In this document: positions 32,558-40,674 of the stretch, one piece after another
How positions within the stretch are numbered: position 1 is the stretch's first letter
How the letters are laid out: every line of letters starts with the position of its first letter
Assembly (NCBI RefSeq): GCF_037974265.1
Contig: NZ_CP150233.1
Coordinates: 3,720,001 to 3,784,000, forward strand
Source: Paenibacillus sp. FSL R5-0623
GTDB lineage: Bacteria > Bacillota > Bacilli > Paenibacillales > Paenibacillaceae
Length of the DNA: 64,000 nt
Direction of reading: 5' to 3'
Made by a program: the position numbers and the translations under genes
The notes under the pieces: generated by a model
The model's input: the letters and a program-made list of their open reading frames with translations, nothing else
The model's database searches: none
Told to the model about the DNA's origin: nothing

Positions 32558-34606
32558 ATGAATCCATCTCACTTTAGGGAGAAACGGTTTATGAAAAAGG
32601 TACTCGGTATGTTGCTTGTGATTGTGATGCTGACTAGTGTTGGCATACTGCCAGCTTCAAAGGTTCAGGCAGCCGGAACTACCGTAACCTCAATGGAGTA
32701 CTTCTCACCCGCAGACGGGCCTGTTATTTCAAAATCAGGGGTTGGCAAGGCCAGCTACGGATTTGTTATGCCTAAGTTCAATGGAGGCTCCGCGACATGG
32801 AATGATGTTCACAGTGATGTGGGCGTTAATGTAAAAATGGGCAACAACTGGGTTGATATCGACCAGGCAGGCGGTTATATCTATAACCAAAACTGGGGGC
32901 ACTGGAGTGATGGCGGCTTCACTGGCTATTGGTTCACCCTCTCCGCAACAACCGAGATTCAACTGTACTCCAAAGCGAATGGTGTTAAGCTGGAGTATCA
33001 ACTTGTATTCCAAAACATCAACAAAACAACCATCACAGCGATGAATCCGACACAAGGTCCACAAATCACTGCAAGTTTCACAGGCGGTGCAGGCTTTACA
33101 TATCCAACGTTCAACAATAATCCTGCCGTCACTTATGAAGCTATTGCGGATGATTTGAAGGTGTATGTCAAACCTGTAAACAGCAGCACCTGGATTGATA
33201 TTGACAATAACGCAGCCAGCGGCTGGATCTACGATCAAAATTTTGGCCAATTCACGGATGGCGGCGGTGGGTACTGGTTTAACGTAACGGAGTCGATCAA
33301 TGTCAAATTGGAATCAAAGACTTCTTCGGCTAATCTGGTTTATACGATTACGTTTAATGAACCTACAAGAAATTCATATGTCATTACGCCATACGAAGGA
33401 ACAACCTTTACAGCAGATGCAAATGGGTCCATCGGGGTTCCGCTTCCGAAAATTGATGGAGGGGCGCCAATCGCCAAGGAACTAGGTAATTTTGTATACC
33501 AAATTAACATCAATGGGCAATGGGTTGATTTGAGTAACTCCAGCCAGAGCAAATTTGTATACTCCGGTAATGGGTATAACAATATGTCCGATGCCAACCA
33601 GTGGGGTTATTGGGCCGATTATGTCTATGGTCTTTGGTTCCAGCCAATCCAAGAAAATATGCAGATCCGTATTGGATATCCGCTGAATGGACAGACTGGT
33701 GGAAATATTGGCAACAACTTCGTCAACTATACCTTCATCGGCAATCCAAATGCCCCGCGTCCGGATGTATCCGATCAAGAGGATATCTCCATCGGAACAC
33801 CAACCGACCCGGCAATCGCGGGCATGAATCTCATTTGGCAGGATGAATTCAACGGAACTACGCTAGATACAAGTAAATGGAACTATGAAACAGGATATTA
33901 TCTCAATAACGATCCCGGTACTTGGGGATGGGGAAATGCAGAACTGCAGCACTACACAAACAGCACTCAAAATGTATATGTACAGGACGGGAAGCTGAAT
34001 ATCAAAGCCATTAACGACAGCAAATCTTTCCCGCAGGATCCGAATCGGTATGCGCAGTATTCTTCAGGAAAGATTAACACCAAGGATAAACTATCCTTGA
34101 AATACGGCAGAGTCGATCTTCGTGCCAAGCTTCCTACAGGTGATGGTGTATGGCCAGCACTGTGGATGCTTCCACAAGATTCGGTATACGGCACTTGGGC
34201 TGCATCAGGTGAAATTGATGTTATGGAAGCGAGAGGCCGTCTGCCTGGATCAGTAAGCGGTACCATACACTTTGGTGGACAATGGCCTGGGAACCAGTAT
34301 TCGGGCGGCGATTATCACTTCCCGGCGGGGCAAACTTTTGCCAATGATTATCATGTGTACTCGGTAGTCTGGGAAGAGGACAACATTAAATGGTATGTGG
34401 ATGGCAAGTTTTTCTATAAAGTCACTAACGAGCAGTGGTATTCCGCAGCTGCACCGAATAATCCGAATGCACCTTTTGATGAGCCGTTCTACCTTATTAT
34501 GAACTTGGCAATCGGCGGAAACTTTGACGGTGGCCGTACCCCAAACGCCTCCGATATCCCGGCGACTATGCAAGTGGATTATGTACGCGTGTATAAAGAA
34601 CAGTAA
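32558..34606 (+). CDS. Secreted GH16 beta-glucanase with three N-terminal repeat modules
   Basis: A signal peptide (MKKVLGMLLVIVMLTSV region, cleaved near VQAAG) is followed by three related modules of about 110 residues, each with a WxDIDxxxxGWIYxQNxGxxxDGGxGYWFxxxE-type pattern, probably carbohydrate-binding. The C-terminal 250 residues are a GH16 domain with the catalytic EIDVME (E552, D554, E557), the laminarinase-like form, so beta-1,3- or mixed-linkage glucan is the likely substrate. AAAGGAGGGC precedes the ATG. It is probably induced by the upstream two-component system and repressed through the cre-like site. Confidence 0.92.
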   Translation: MNPSHFREKRFMKKVLGMLLVIVMLTSVGILPASKVQAAGTTVTSMEYFSPADGPVISKSGVGKASYGFVMPKFNGGSATWNDVHSDVGVNVKMGNNWVDIDQAGGYIYNQNWGHWSDGGFTGYWFTLSATTEIQLYSKANGVKLEYQLVFQNINKTTITAMNPTQGPQITASFTGGAGFTYPTFNNNPAVTYEAIADDLKVYVKPVNSSTWIDIDNNAASGWIYDQNFGQFTDGGGGYWFNVTESINVKLESKTSSANLVYTITFNEPTRNSYVITPYEGTTFTADANGSIGVPLPKIDGGAPIAKELGNFVYQININGQWVDLSNSSQSKFVYSGNGYNNMSDANQWGYWADYVYGLWFQPIQENMQIRIGYPLNGQTGGNIGNNFVNYTFIGNPNAPRPDVSDQEDISIGTPTDPAIAGMNLIWQDEFNGTTLDTSKWNYETGYYLNNDPGTWGWGNAELQHYTNSTQNVYVQDGKLNIKAINDSKSFPQDPNRYAQYSSGKINTKDKLSLKYGRVDLRAKLPTGDGVWPALWMLPQDSVYGTWAASGEIDVMEARGRLPGSVSGTIHFGGQWPGNQYSGGDYHFPAGQTFANDYHVYSVVWEEDNIKWYVDGKFFYKVTNEQWYSAAAPNNPNAPFDEPFYLIMNLAIGGNFDGGRTPNASDIPATMQVDYVRVYKEQ

Positions 34607-34697
34607 TTTGCAATTTCCGATACGGAGAATGAAGATCAGATGGAACAGATGCCGGGCAAACCGAAGAACCTGAAATCTCATACTCTAAAATTGGCTT

Positions 34698-34740
34698 ACG
34701 ACCGATTCCCAATATTTCTACCTGGGAGTCGGTCGTTTAT
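34698..34740 (+). terminator. Terminator after GH16 gene
   Basis: ACGACCGATTCCCA and TGGGAGTCGGTCGT form a 14-bp stem with one mismatch, followed by TTTATATTT. Confidence 0.8.
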
Positions 34741-34782
34741 ATTTAGACTTGATAATTTAGTTCATCGGCTGCAACTCTTGTC

Positions 34783-34800
34783 GAAGGACAACATCATTAG
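34783..34800 (+). repeat. Partial modular repeat box
   Basis: GTCGAAGGACAACATCATT matches the opening box of the modular repeats but no hairpin follows; the DUF2750 gene starts 9 bases later. Confidence 0.4.
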
Positions 34801-34808
34801 GAGGAAAT

Positions 34809-35183
34809 ATGAATCAGAAAGAATTTGAATCAGTCATCAATCTCCCTGCAAATATTCGTTATGAATACTTCATCAAAAAAGTAGTAGATTCAGAAGAAGT
34901 GTGGGGGCTTTATGAGAATGGTTGGTCAGTTACTGAAGATGATAAAGGTAATAAATTACTTCCATTTTGGCCTAAGAAAGAATTCGCGGAATACTGTGCA
35001 ACTGATGGTTGGGAAATTTACTCAAGTAAAAGTATGGATTTGTACGAGTTCATAGACGATTTTCTACCCAATTTAAAAAAAGAGGGTTTTAAACCTTCAA
35101 TATTCTTAAATAATGCTGATTCTGCTGTATTAGAAGTCGATATACTAATTGAGGATTTAAAGACAGAACTTGAAAAATACTAA
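34809..35183 (+). CDS. DUF2750-type protein, probable immunity-like
   Basis: A 124-residue soluble protein. The VWGLYENGWSVTEDDKGNKLLPFWPKKEFAEYC stretch, split here as VWGLYENGW and LPFWPKKEFAEYC, is the DUF2750 signature. The family is often found in immunity clusters of polymorphic toxins, although no activity is settled. AGGAGG precedes the ATG. It lies 32 bases upstream of an Imm26-like gene in the same direction, and no toxin gene is present in the window. Confidence 0.75.
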   Translation: MNQKEFESVINLPANIRYEYFIKKVVDSEEVWGLYENGWSVTEDDKGNKLLPFWPKKEFAEYCATDGWEIYSSKSMDLYEFIDDFLPNLKKEGFKPSIFLNNADSAVLEVDILIEDLKTELEKY

Positions 35184-35215
35184 CTTAAAACCTCAATAAA
35201 GGAGTTTGGAAAACC

Positions 35216-35653
35216 GTGAAAAATACGAGACGTAAACGAATAAAATTGGGTGATATCTACGCTATACCTCTGCCTAACGCTAAGTTTGCCTTTGGGAGAA
35301 GGCTTAAAGATGCCAGCATTGCAATCTATAATGTGATAAGTGACACGATAGAAGAGATACCTCAAGAAGAGGAATACCAATTTATCGTGGGTGTATATGA
35401 TGATGTACTGAAATCAGGTGATTGGCTGGTCGTTGAGAATCGTCCGTTCCCGGATGAAGAAGAGGCGTGGCCCCCACCTGCCTGTATCATTGATAGGATA
35501 TCAGGAGGGTATGAAATATATCATTTGGGAGAGATTAGACCTTCTACTCGCGAAGAATGTGAAGGGTTAGAGATGGCGGCTGCTTGGGAAGCTCATCATA
35601 TTGTTGATAGAATAATGGGAGATGATAAGTGGCACCGAGACCCGAATAAATAG
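35216..35653 (+). CDS. Imm26-like immunity protein
   Basis: A 145-residue protein with the pattern KRIKLGDIYAIPLPNAKFAFGRRL, read here as GDIYAIPLPN and FAFGRRLKDA, then SGDWLVVENRPFPDEE and EIYHLGEIRPST, as in the Imm26 family of predicted toxin immunity proteins. The GTG start at 35216 follows AAAGGAG at 35201-35207. It forms a small operon with the DUF2750 gene. No secretion signal is seen, so it should act in the cytoplasm, possibly against toxins from related strains. Confidence 0.8.
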   Translation: MKNTRRKRIKLGDIYAIPLPNAKFAFGRRLKDASIAIYNVISDTIEEIPQEEEYQFIVGVYDDVLKSGDWLVVENRPFPDEEEAWPPPACIIDRISGGYEIYHLGEIRPSTREECEGLEMAAAWEAHHIVDRIMGDDKWHRDPNK

Positions 35654-35659
35654 TGTACG

Positions 35660-35815
35660 AGTATACCATCTATGGTTCCAGAGATCAGGTGTAGCGGTTT
35701 GAACCGCTTTTTCACTTTCCAATACAAACATTAAGTCACGGCCTACATACGTTTCTATAGGGGTAACACCAAGCGCTTCAACCATTTGCTCTGTTAAAGT
35801 AAACTCTTCTCGCAT
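35660..35815 (-). pseudogene. PhzF-family isomerase fragment
   Basis: The first 45 residues (REEFTLTEQMVEALGV, then VGRDLMFVLESEKAVQTATPD) resemble the middle of PhzF/YddE-type isomerases. The rest of the protein is missing at both ends, and the reading runs into the end of the Imm26 gene. A relic of a gene lost by deletion. Confidence 0.55.
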
Positions 35816-35898
35816 CTTATATAAACAAAATCAACCGAGCCAAGCCCTCCTTTTACAAAGAGGGGCTTGGCTTGTTTTGCATTCAGATGTAAGTAATA

Positions 35899-35958
35899 AT
35901 GCAAAGTGAACTTGACACATAATGCAAAGTGAACTATGCTAAAAATGCAAAGTAAACA
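35899..35958 (+). promoter_or_regulatory. Three 23-bp repeats forming an XRE promoter-operator
   Basis: ATGCAAAGTGAACT occurs at 35899 and 35922, and ATGCAAAGTAAACA at 35945, exactly 23 bases apart. A strong promoter is built into the array: TTGACA at 35912-35917 and TATGCT at 35935-35940 with a 17-base spacer. The repeats occupy the gap upstream of -35, the spacer, and the transcript start, so bound repressor would cover the promoter from one face. The XRE gene that follows is the likely binder. Confidence 0.8.
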
Positions 35959-35976
35959 TTGCAAGGACGTGATCAC

Positions 35977-36183
35977 TTGAAGACAAAAATTGCAGAACTG
36001 CGTAAGCAGCATAAGCTGTCACAGGAAGAACTGGGACGAATTGTTGGTGTTACCCGGCAAACCATCACCTCTCTTGAAAGGGGAAAATATACGGCTTCCC
36101 TTATTCTTGCTTACAAAATTGCCAATTTTTTCGGACTCGCCATTGAAGATGTTTTTGATTTCAGCGAAGTGGAGGAAATGTAA
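35977..36183 (+). CDS. XRE-family (Cro/CI-type) transcriptional regulator
   Basis: A 68-residue single helix-turn-helix protein (LKTKIAELRKQHKLSQEELG, then VTRQTITSLERGKYTASLILAYKIA and FFGLAIEDVFDF). The TTG at 35977 is the first sensible start; an upstream in-frame TTG at 35959 lies too close to the transcript start. AAGGA lies at 35961-35966. This short type usually pairs with a small membrane protein, as here, where the next gene starts 1 base after the stop. It probably binds the 23-bp repeats in its own promoter. Confidence 0.88.
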   Translation: MKTKIAELRKQHKLSQEELGRIVGVTRQTITSLERGKYTASLILAYKIANFFGLAIEDVFDFSEVEEM

Positions 36184-36624
36184 ATGGACAAGTACAAGAT
36201 TAAAGTAAAAACTCGCAAAAACGTACTGTCACTGGTAGCTGCTGCTACACTATTGATCTATGTAGGACTTATATTTTACCGAGGTGGACTACCCGATTTA
36301 CCTAGTTTTATAAAGGGATTTCACACAGGCGCTTTTATCGGGGTTGAATTGGCCGTCGCTTTTTTCCTCGTCAGGTATATAAAAGCCAGTAATAATGAAG
36401 CCGAGCTGAAGAAGCAGTATATTGAGGAGAATGACGAGCGGAGTGTGATGATACTCCAGAGAGCCGGCACACTCAGCACAGCAATCATTCTCGTTGGTCT
36501 GGGCATTGCCTCCGTGATCGCCGGTTTCTTTAATCCCTTGATATTCTACACCTTACTAACTTGCTTATTATTTGTTTTAATCGTATTTTTTGCACTGTGG
36601 ATGTATTATGCGAGAGCAATTTAA
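36184..36624 (+). CDS. Membrane protein paired with the XRE regulator
   Basis: A 146-residue protein with four hydrophobic segments (VLSLVAAATLLIYVGLIF, FIGVELAVAFFLVRYI, LSTAIILVGLGIASVIAGFF and FYTLLTCLLFVLIVFFALWMYY) and a charged central loop (NEAELKKQYIEENDERSVMI) of the DUF2178 style. Such XRE-membrane protein pairs are common in Bacillales. The partner may control regulator activity or be its only target; this cannot be read from sequence. GGAGGAAATG overlaps the XRE stop. Confidence 0.8.
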   Translation: MDKYKIKVKTRKNVLSLVAAATLLIYVGLIFYRGGLPDLPSFIKGFHTGAFIGVELAVAFFLVRYIKASNNEAELKKQYIEENDERSVMILQRAGTLSTAIILVGLGIASVIAGFFNPLIFYTLLTCLLFVLIVFFALWMYYARAI

Positions 36625-36759
36625 GGTTTAGATCAAAGCAGTGGAGAGAGGTGAATGTTTACGGGTGTAGTTGTACTTGGTGCATATCGAGCGGTCCGTA
36701 ATCGTGGGGTATTTTCGTGATTTGAAACACTATGAGGGAACATCATGTATTAAACAATT

Positions 36760-36787
36760 AGGTCCGTAGATTCTGCGGGTTTCTTTT
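36760..36787 (+). terminator. Weak terminator-like hairpin
   Basis: CCGTAGATTCTGCGGG followed by TTTCTTTTC may end the XRE-membrane protein transcript. The stem is short and imperfect. Confidence 0.4.
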
Positions 36788-36799
36788 CATATGAATAAG

Positions 36800-36960
36800 A
36801 ATGGCAGTGTCCCGAGCTGAGGACAAGAACTTGGTTCCATTGCCAAAAGGACAAGTACATTGTGTCATTTCAGATTAGGTAGTTATCTAAATAGTAGTAT
36901 GATGGAACTCCTATGGCGAGATAAAACCCACATTAATATAAGACTTCGTTTGATTTTTGT
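36800..36960 (+). repeat. Modular intergenic repeat, copy 8 (without terminator stem)
   Basis: GTCCCGAGCTGAGGACAAGAAC is followed by TTCCATTGCC, a second GGACAAGTACATTG box, and TGTCATTTC then GATTAGGTAGTTATC-type sequence. About 100 bases from here resemble 45747-45860 (GTCATTTCGGATTAGG, TTATCTAAATAGTA and TATGATGGAA recur in both). No gene is supported in 36625-37190. Confidence 0.6.
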
Positions 36961-37062
36961 ATCAGGAATTGGTTCTTCCGATCTAAGTCAAGAACTTAGT
37001 ACCATTCTTGAAATGGTTAAGAACTGGTACCGATGTCGATTAGAACATTTATCTGTTTCATT

Positions 37063-37088
37063 AAACTAACGGGCAGGTTAGTTTCGGT
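37063..37088 (+). repeat. Single AACTAACGGG/TAGTT box
   Basis: AAACTAACGGGCAGGTTAGTTT is one palindromic box of the repeat family without hairpin. It lies about 105 bases before the AAA ATPase gene. Confidence 0.5.
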
Positions 37089-37190
37089 ATGTGGTATTAT
37101 TTGTTTGATGGAGTAAACTAAAAGGCGAGACTAACATGAGTCAGCGTTTCCCAACATAGGTAAGCATAACGATCAAAGTTTTAAAAGGGA

Positions 37191-37961
37191 GTGAACTATA
37201 TTAATATACACCATCCCTATTTACGACAAATTCAGCTTAAGAGGCAACAAGTACCCACCTATAATTGTTACCCCTTTGATTTGGTGGTCATTCGAAACCT
37301 AAATACTCTTGATTTCCACCCCAAGGTAACCTATATCGTAGGTGAAAATGGGATGGGCAAATCTACACTGATGGAGTCCATTGCTGTCGCATGGGGATTT
37401 AACCCGGAGGGTGGGACGGTCAACTTTTCCTTTTCAACCCAGGCTACTCACTCGAGCTTATATGAATATATACAATTGATCAGAGGTCTGCGACGCCCGA
37501 AGGATGGCTTCTTTTTCCGGGCAGAAAGTTATTATAATTTAGCCACGACGATCGATGAGTTGGACAGCCAACCTTCATTTGCTCGCCCTATTATAGAATC
37601 GTACGGTGGCAAGTCCTTGCATGAGCAGTCCCACGGAGAGTCGTTCTTTTCCACTTTCATTCATCGGTTCGGGGAGAATGGATTATATATACTGGATGAG
37701 CCTGAGGCTGCACTGTCTCCCCTTCGCCAAATGGCGATGCTGACACGAATCCATGAACTTGTTTTGCAAAACTCTCAATTTATAATTGCGACCCATTCCC
37801 CAATCCTTATGGCATATCCAGATTCGATTATTTACAATCTAAAGCCGGATGGGATTGAAGTCCAAGTTTTGGAAGAAACCGACCATTATATGATTATGAA
37901 AGAGTTTGTAAATAACAAGGATCGGATGCTCAGAGAGTTGTTCGAAGAAGCTCAAGATTAA
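37191..37961 (+). CDS. AAA/ABC-type ATPase (SMC-like head domain)
   Basis: A 256-residue soluble ATPase of the AAA_15/AAA_21 type: Walker A GENGMGKST near residue 52, an ABC-like signature SHGES near residue 150, Walker B and D-loop LYILDEPEAALSP near 172, and the switch His in ATHSP near 200. The N-terminal start is uncertain. The GTG at 37191 overlaps the only ribosome site (AAAGGGAG), so an ATT at 37200, 8 bases after that site, may be the real start. Such proteins are often stand-alone anti-phage or transport-related ATPases; no partner gene (for example an OLD-type nuclease) is adjacent. Confidence 0.82.
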   Translation: MNYINIHHPYLRQIQLKRQQVPTYNCYPFDLVVIRNLNTLDFHPKVTYIVGENGMGKSTLMESIAVAWGFNPEGGTVNFSFSTQATHSSLYEYIQLIRGLRRPKDGFFFRAESYYNLATTIDELDSQPSFARPIIESYGGKSLHEQSHGESFFSTFIHRFGENGLYILDEPEAALSPLRQMAMLTRIHELVLQNSQFIIATHSPILMAYPDSIIYNLKPDGIEVQVLEETDHYMIMKEFVNNKDRMLRELFEEAQD

Positions 37962-38093
37962 ATCCACTGCTATCCTATAGAATCTAAAAGCTTAAGAGAG
38001 ATCGTTATAAAGAAACCGATCTATTGTCGAGATTAAACTTAATAAGGCATCAAATTGATCAGCTACTGATTTTAATTAGCGGACTGACAACAG

Positions 38094-38125
38094 GGATCGT
38101 TGCAGAAATGCTGACGATCCTTTTT
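38094..38125 (+). terminator. Terminator downstream of the AAA ATPase gene
   Basis: GGATCGT and ACGATCC pair around TGCAGAAATGCTG (which has its own CAG/CTG pair), followed by five Ts. Confidence 0.6.
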
Positions 38126-38218
38126 ATGTATATACGTATGAGTATTTAAATCACGAAAAAGGGCTAATCCGTAGACAATCTTACATGCTGTAAGCTTAGT
38201 AGAAGTGACTTTGTAGAA

Positions 38219-38317
38219 CCATTCAAACGCTCTACACAGAGAAACAACGGATCGAACGGGAAGAATGGTACGGTATACTTCAACTACTTGAAGAACGGTT
38301 TATGTCCATTATATAAG
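38219..38317 (+). pseudogene. Possible gene remnant
   Basis: The reading TIQTLYTEKQRIEREEWY, then GILQLLEERFMSII and a stop, has protein-like composition but no start and no match I recognise. The rest of 37962-38559 shows no gene, only a CTTACA-TGC-TGTAAG hairpin near 38180. Confidence 0.25.
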
Positions 38318-38559
38318 CCTATTGACAAGAAGATGGGGGGGAAGTATAACTATATTGGACTGTTATGGAAAAACAAGGTATAGAAAGCCACTGCCTATAT
38401 ATATTTTAAAACAGAAGATTCTATTTTCTGGCATGGGTGCTTGTGGGGGAGAATGCATGTTGGAGGAGATATATTTCATTATTTTCTGAAGATAAGCAGA
38501 AACATTGTTAGGATTGCTACTGGGAATCATTCGTCCTAAATCGAGGAAGTATAAATATA

Positions 38560-38760
38560 TTACTCTCTATTTTCATCATCTAATCGCCGACGAAATATCA
38601 AAGCCGAAACAGCAAATATAATAAAAGATAATGTTGAAGCAGCAGTAACTATCTTCAACACACTTCCTATTGAGGGGTTAAACAACAGAGCAATTGAGAT
38701 GATTAAAACAGCACCTGTTAATCCCATTCCCAAAATCGAGATCGCTAAAATCTTGTTCAT
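38560..38760 (-). CDS. Small two-helix membrane protein, unknown
   Basis: I do not recognise this 66-residue protein. Two hydrophobic segments (AISILGMGLTGAVLIISIALLF and VTAASTLSFIIFAVSALIF) are followed by a charged tail RRRLDDENRE. The ATG at 38760 follows GAGGTGATTTG on the minus strand. It stands alone, with non-coding DNA on both sides. Confidence 0.6.
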   Translation of the reverse strand: MNKILAISILGMGLTGAVLIISIALLFNPSIGSVLKIVTAASTLSFIIFAVSALIFRRRLDDENRE

Positions 38761-38763
38761 CAA

Positions 38764-39066
38764 ATCACCTCACAGGTTGAAATAGAGTTTCTCATCAAAA
38801 TAATTGTGTCTGCTCAATAAATGGGGGGTTATCGGCCAGTACTCCATAGCGGAAATATCTTCATACTTTTGGAATATTATACCATATAAAATATAATTAT
38901 GAGAAACATAGATACAGATAGACACATTTATCCATATATTGAGACCAATTAGAAATTTATATATCTTTCGCAGGTAGTGGTGATAAAAAAATGGATTAAT
39001 GAATATGAATCGCCTTGGTCTGTATTTGAAAAATTGGCTTAGGTAAACTAAACCTTACGGATGGGT
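38764..39066. other. AT-rich non-coding stretch
   Basis: Only AT-rich sequence is seen between the small membrane protein and the next repeat. It contains the upstream region of the minus-strand gene and no reading frame that looks coding. Confidence 0.4.
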
Positions 39067-39205
39067 GTCGAGGGACAAGAACATATTTCCATTGAAGTCG
39101 CTATTTTAGCGGCTTTTTTTAATTTTATCGGTACAAGTTCATGTCCCGAGCCGAAGACAAGAACTTATACCGATTACCGATTTGTCGTGTATCTAATCGG
39201 CATGG
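39067..39205 (+). repeat. Modular intergenic repeat, copy 9 (full form)
   Basis: GTCGAGGGACAAGAACATATTTCC, read as GTCGAGGGAC and AAGAACATATTTCC, precedes the hairpin GTCGCTATTTTAGCGGC plus T7, then ATCGGTACAAGTTC...GAACTTATACCGAT, which pair in 13 of 14 positions around about 20 bases, then ATTACCGATTT. It is the best-preserved copy of the two-hairpin form. Confidence 0.75.
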
Positions 39206-39250
39206 TATCGCAAACTACCAAGCAGCAAAAGATATAAGCAAAGATTAAGT

Positions 39251-39296
39251 AGCGATTGCTTCCGGGAATGGGGGAAGCAATCGCTATGTTTTTTTG
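39251..39296 (+). terminator. Strong hairpin with T-run upstream of kbl
   Basis: AGCGATTGCTTCC and GGAAGCAATCGCT form a 13-bp stem around GGGAATGGG, followed by ATGTTTTTTTG. It lies before the kbl promoter (39354), so it insulates rather than attenuates the operon. No gene ends just upstream. Confidence 0.65.
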
Positions 39297-39353
39297 CGGA
39301 TATTTTTATTTTTTGTCCACCACATGTGTACAAAAAATAAAAATGATGATACA

Positions 39354-39381
39354 TTGAAATTAGTTTATTTCCTTTTATAAC
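39354..39381 (+). promoter_or_regulatory. kbl-tdh promoter
   Basis: TTGAAA (39354-39359) and TATAAC (39376-39381) are 16 bases apart, 66 bases upstream of the kbl start. Confidence 0.6.
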
Positions 39382-39446
39382 AAGGTTTTTTTGAAGAATA
39401 CTATGTCTCCTGTACGAGGACATGCGTATATCGAGGAGGGAATGGA

Positions 39447-40637
39447 ATGTCAAGTCAAGCATTGGACCAATTTTTAAGTTCGAACATCGAAGATCTAAAG
39501 ACCAAAGGTCTATATAACGTCATCGATACGCTGCAGGGTGCAAATGGTCCCGTTATTCGTATCGACGGAAAGTCCCTAATCAATTTGTCTTCCAATAACT
39601 ATTTGGGACTGGCAACAGATTACCGGCTGATTGATGCTTCAGTTAAGGCGTCGCAGACATACGGGGCAGGCGCAGGGGCTGTGAGAACAATTAATGGTAC
39701 GATGGATCTTCATATTGAGCTTGAAGAAAAACTGGCCCGTTTCAAAAAAACGGAAGCCGTTATCGTGTATCAATCGGGATTTAACTGCAATATGGCTGCT
39801 ATATCCGCGGTAATGGACCAGCATGATGCGATTTTATCAGATGAGCTGAACCACGCTTCGATTATTGATGGCTGCCGCCTGTCGAGAGCCAAGGTGATTC
39901 GCTTTAAGCATTCGGATATGAATGATTTAAGACAGCAGGCGAAAGATGCCAAGGAATCCGGTCAGTACCATAAAATTATGGTCATCACCGACGGGGTTTT
40001 CTCCATGGATGGTGATATAGCAAAGCTGCCCGAAATCGTGAAAATAGCAGAAGAATTCGATCTGATTACTTATGTGGATGATGCCCACGGTTCGGGCGTT
40101 CTCGGAGCAGGTGCGGGAACCGTGAAGCATTATGGATTGTCCGACCGCATTGACTTTCAAATTGGTACTCTTTCCAAAGCGATTGGCGTTGTCGGCGGTT
40201 ATGTGGCGGGTAAAAAACAACTGATTGAATGGTTGAAGCTGAGAAGCCGTCCGTTTCTGTTCTCGACATCGCTACCTCCGGCTGCAATCGCTTCTTGCAA
40301 CGCTTCTGTCGACATTTTGATGAATGACAAAGAGCTGATCGAGAAGCTGTGGGAGAACGGCAATGATTTGAAAAATGGCTTGAGCCGGCTTGGATATGAT
40401 GTAGGCCAAAGCGAAACGCCGATCACACCTTGTATCATTGGGGATGAAGTAACCACCCAACAGTTCAGCAAACGACTTTATCAAGAAGGCGTTTACGCCA
40501 AGGCAATCGTGTTTCCGACGGTTCCGAAAGGAACCGGAAGAATACGCAACATGCCGACAGCTGCCCATACCAAGGAGATGCTGGAACAGGTGATCTCCGT
40601 TTATGAGAAAGTTGGCAAGGAAATGAAGCGGATTTAG
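39447..40637 (+). CDS. kbl: Glycine C-acetyltransferase (2-amino-3-ketobutyrate CoA ligase)
   Basis: A 396-residue PLP enzyme of the alpha-oxoamine synthase family that splits 2-amino-3-oxobutyrate with CoA into glycine and acetyl-CoA. The family pattern [23 protein letters not shown] (PLP Asp) and [16 protein letters not shown] (PLP Lys) is intact. GGAGGGAATGG precedes the ATG. It forms an operon with the dehydrogenase gene 37 bases downstream, together completing the threonine degradation route. Confidence 0.95.
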   Translation: MSSQALDQFLSSNIEDLKTKGLYNVIDTLQGANGPVIRIDGKSLINLSSNNYLGLATDYRLIDASVKASQTYGAGAGAVRTINGTMDLHIELEEKLARFKKTEAVIVYQSGFNCNMAAISAVMDQHDAILSDELNHASIIDGCRLSRAKVIRFKHSDMNDLRQQAKDAKESGQYHKIMVITDGVFSMDGDIAKLPEIVKIAEEFDLITYVDDAHGSGVLGAGAGTVKHYGLSDRIDFQIGTLSKAIGVVGGYVAGKKQLIEWLKLRSRPFLFSTSLPPAAIASCNASVDILMNDKELIEKLWENGNDLKNGLSRLGYDVGQSETPITPCIIGDEVTTQQFSKRLYQEGVYAKAIVFPTVPKGTGRIRNMPTAAHTKEMLEQVISVYEKVGKEMKRI

Positions 40638-40674
40638 CTGCATTCACGGGAGTATATTTCGGGAGGAATGTCTT

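Noticed and set aside
35899-35958. Possible short CRISPR or replication iterons
   Set aside because: Only three contiguous 23-bp units without spacers, overlapping a clear promoter; no rep or cas gene is present.
36860-37069. 69-codon plus-strand reading
   Set aside because: It lies inside a modular repeat and its extension, whose second copy at 45.8 kb does not keep the frame.
39251-39296. Riboswitch or attenuator for kbl
   Set aside because: The hairpin lies upstream of the best promoter (39354-39381), so it would not be in the kbl transcript; no known aptamer pattern is seen.
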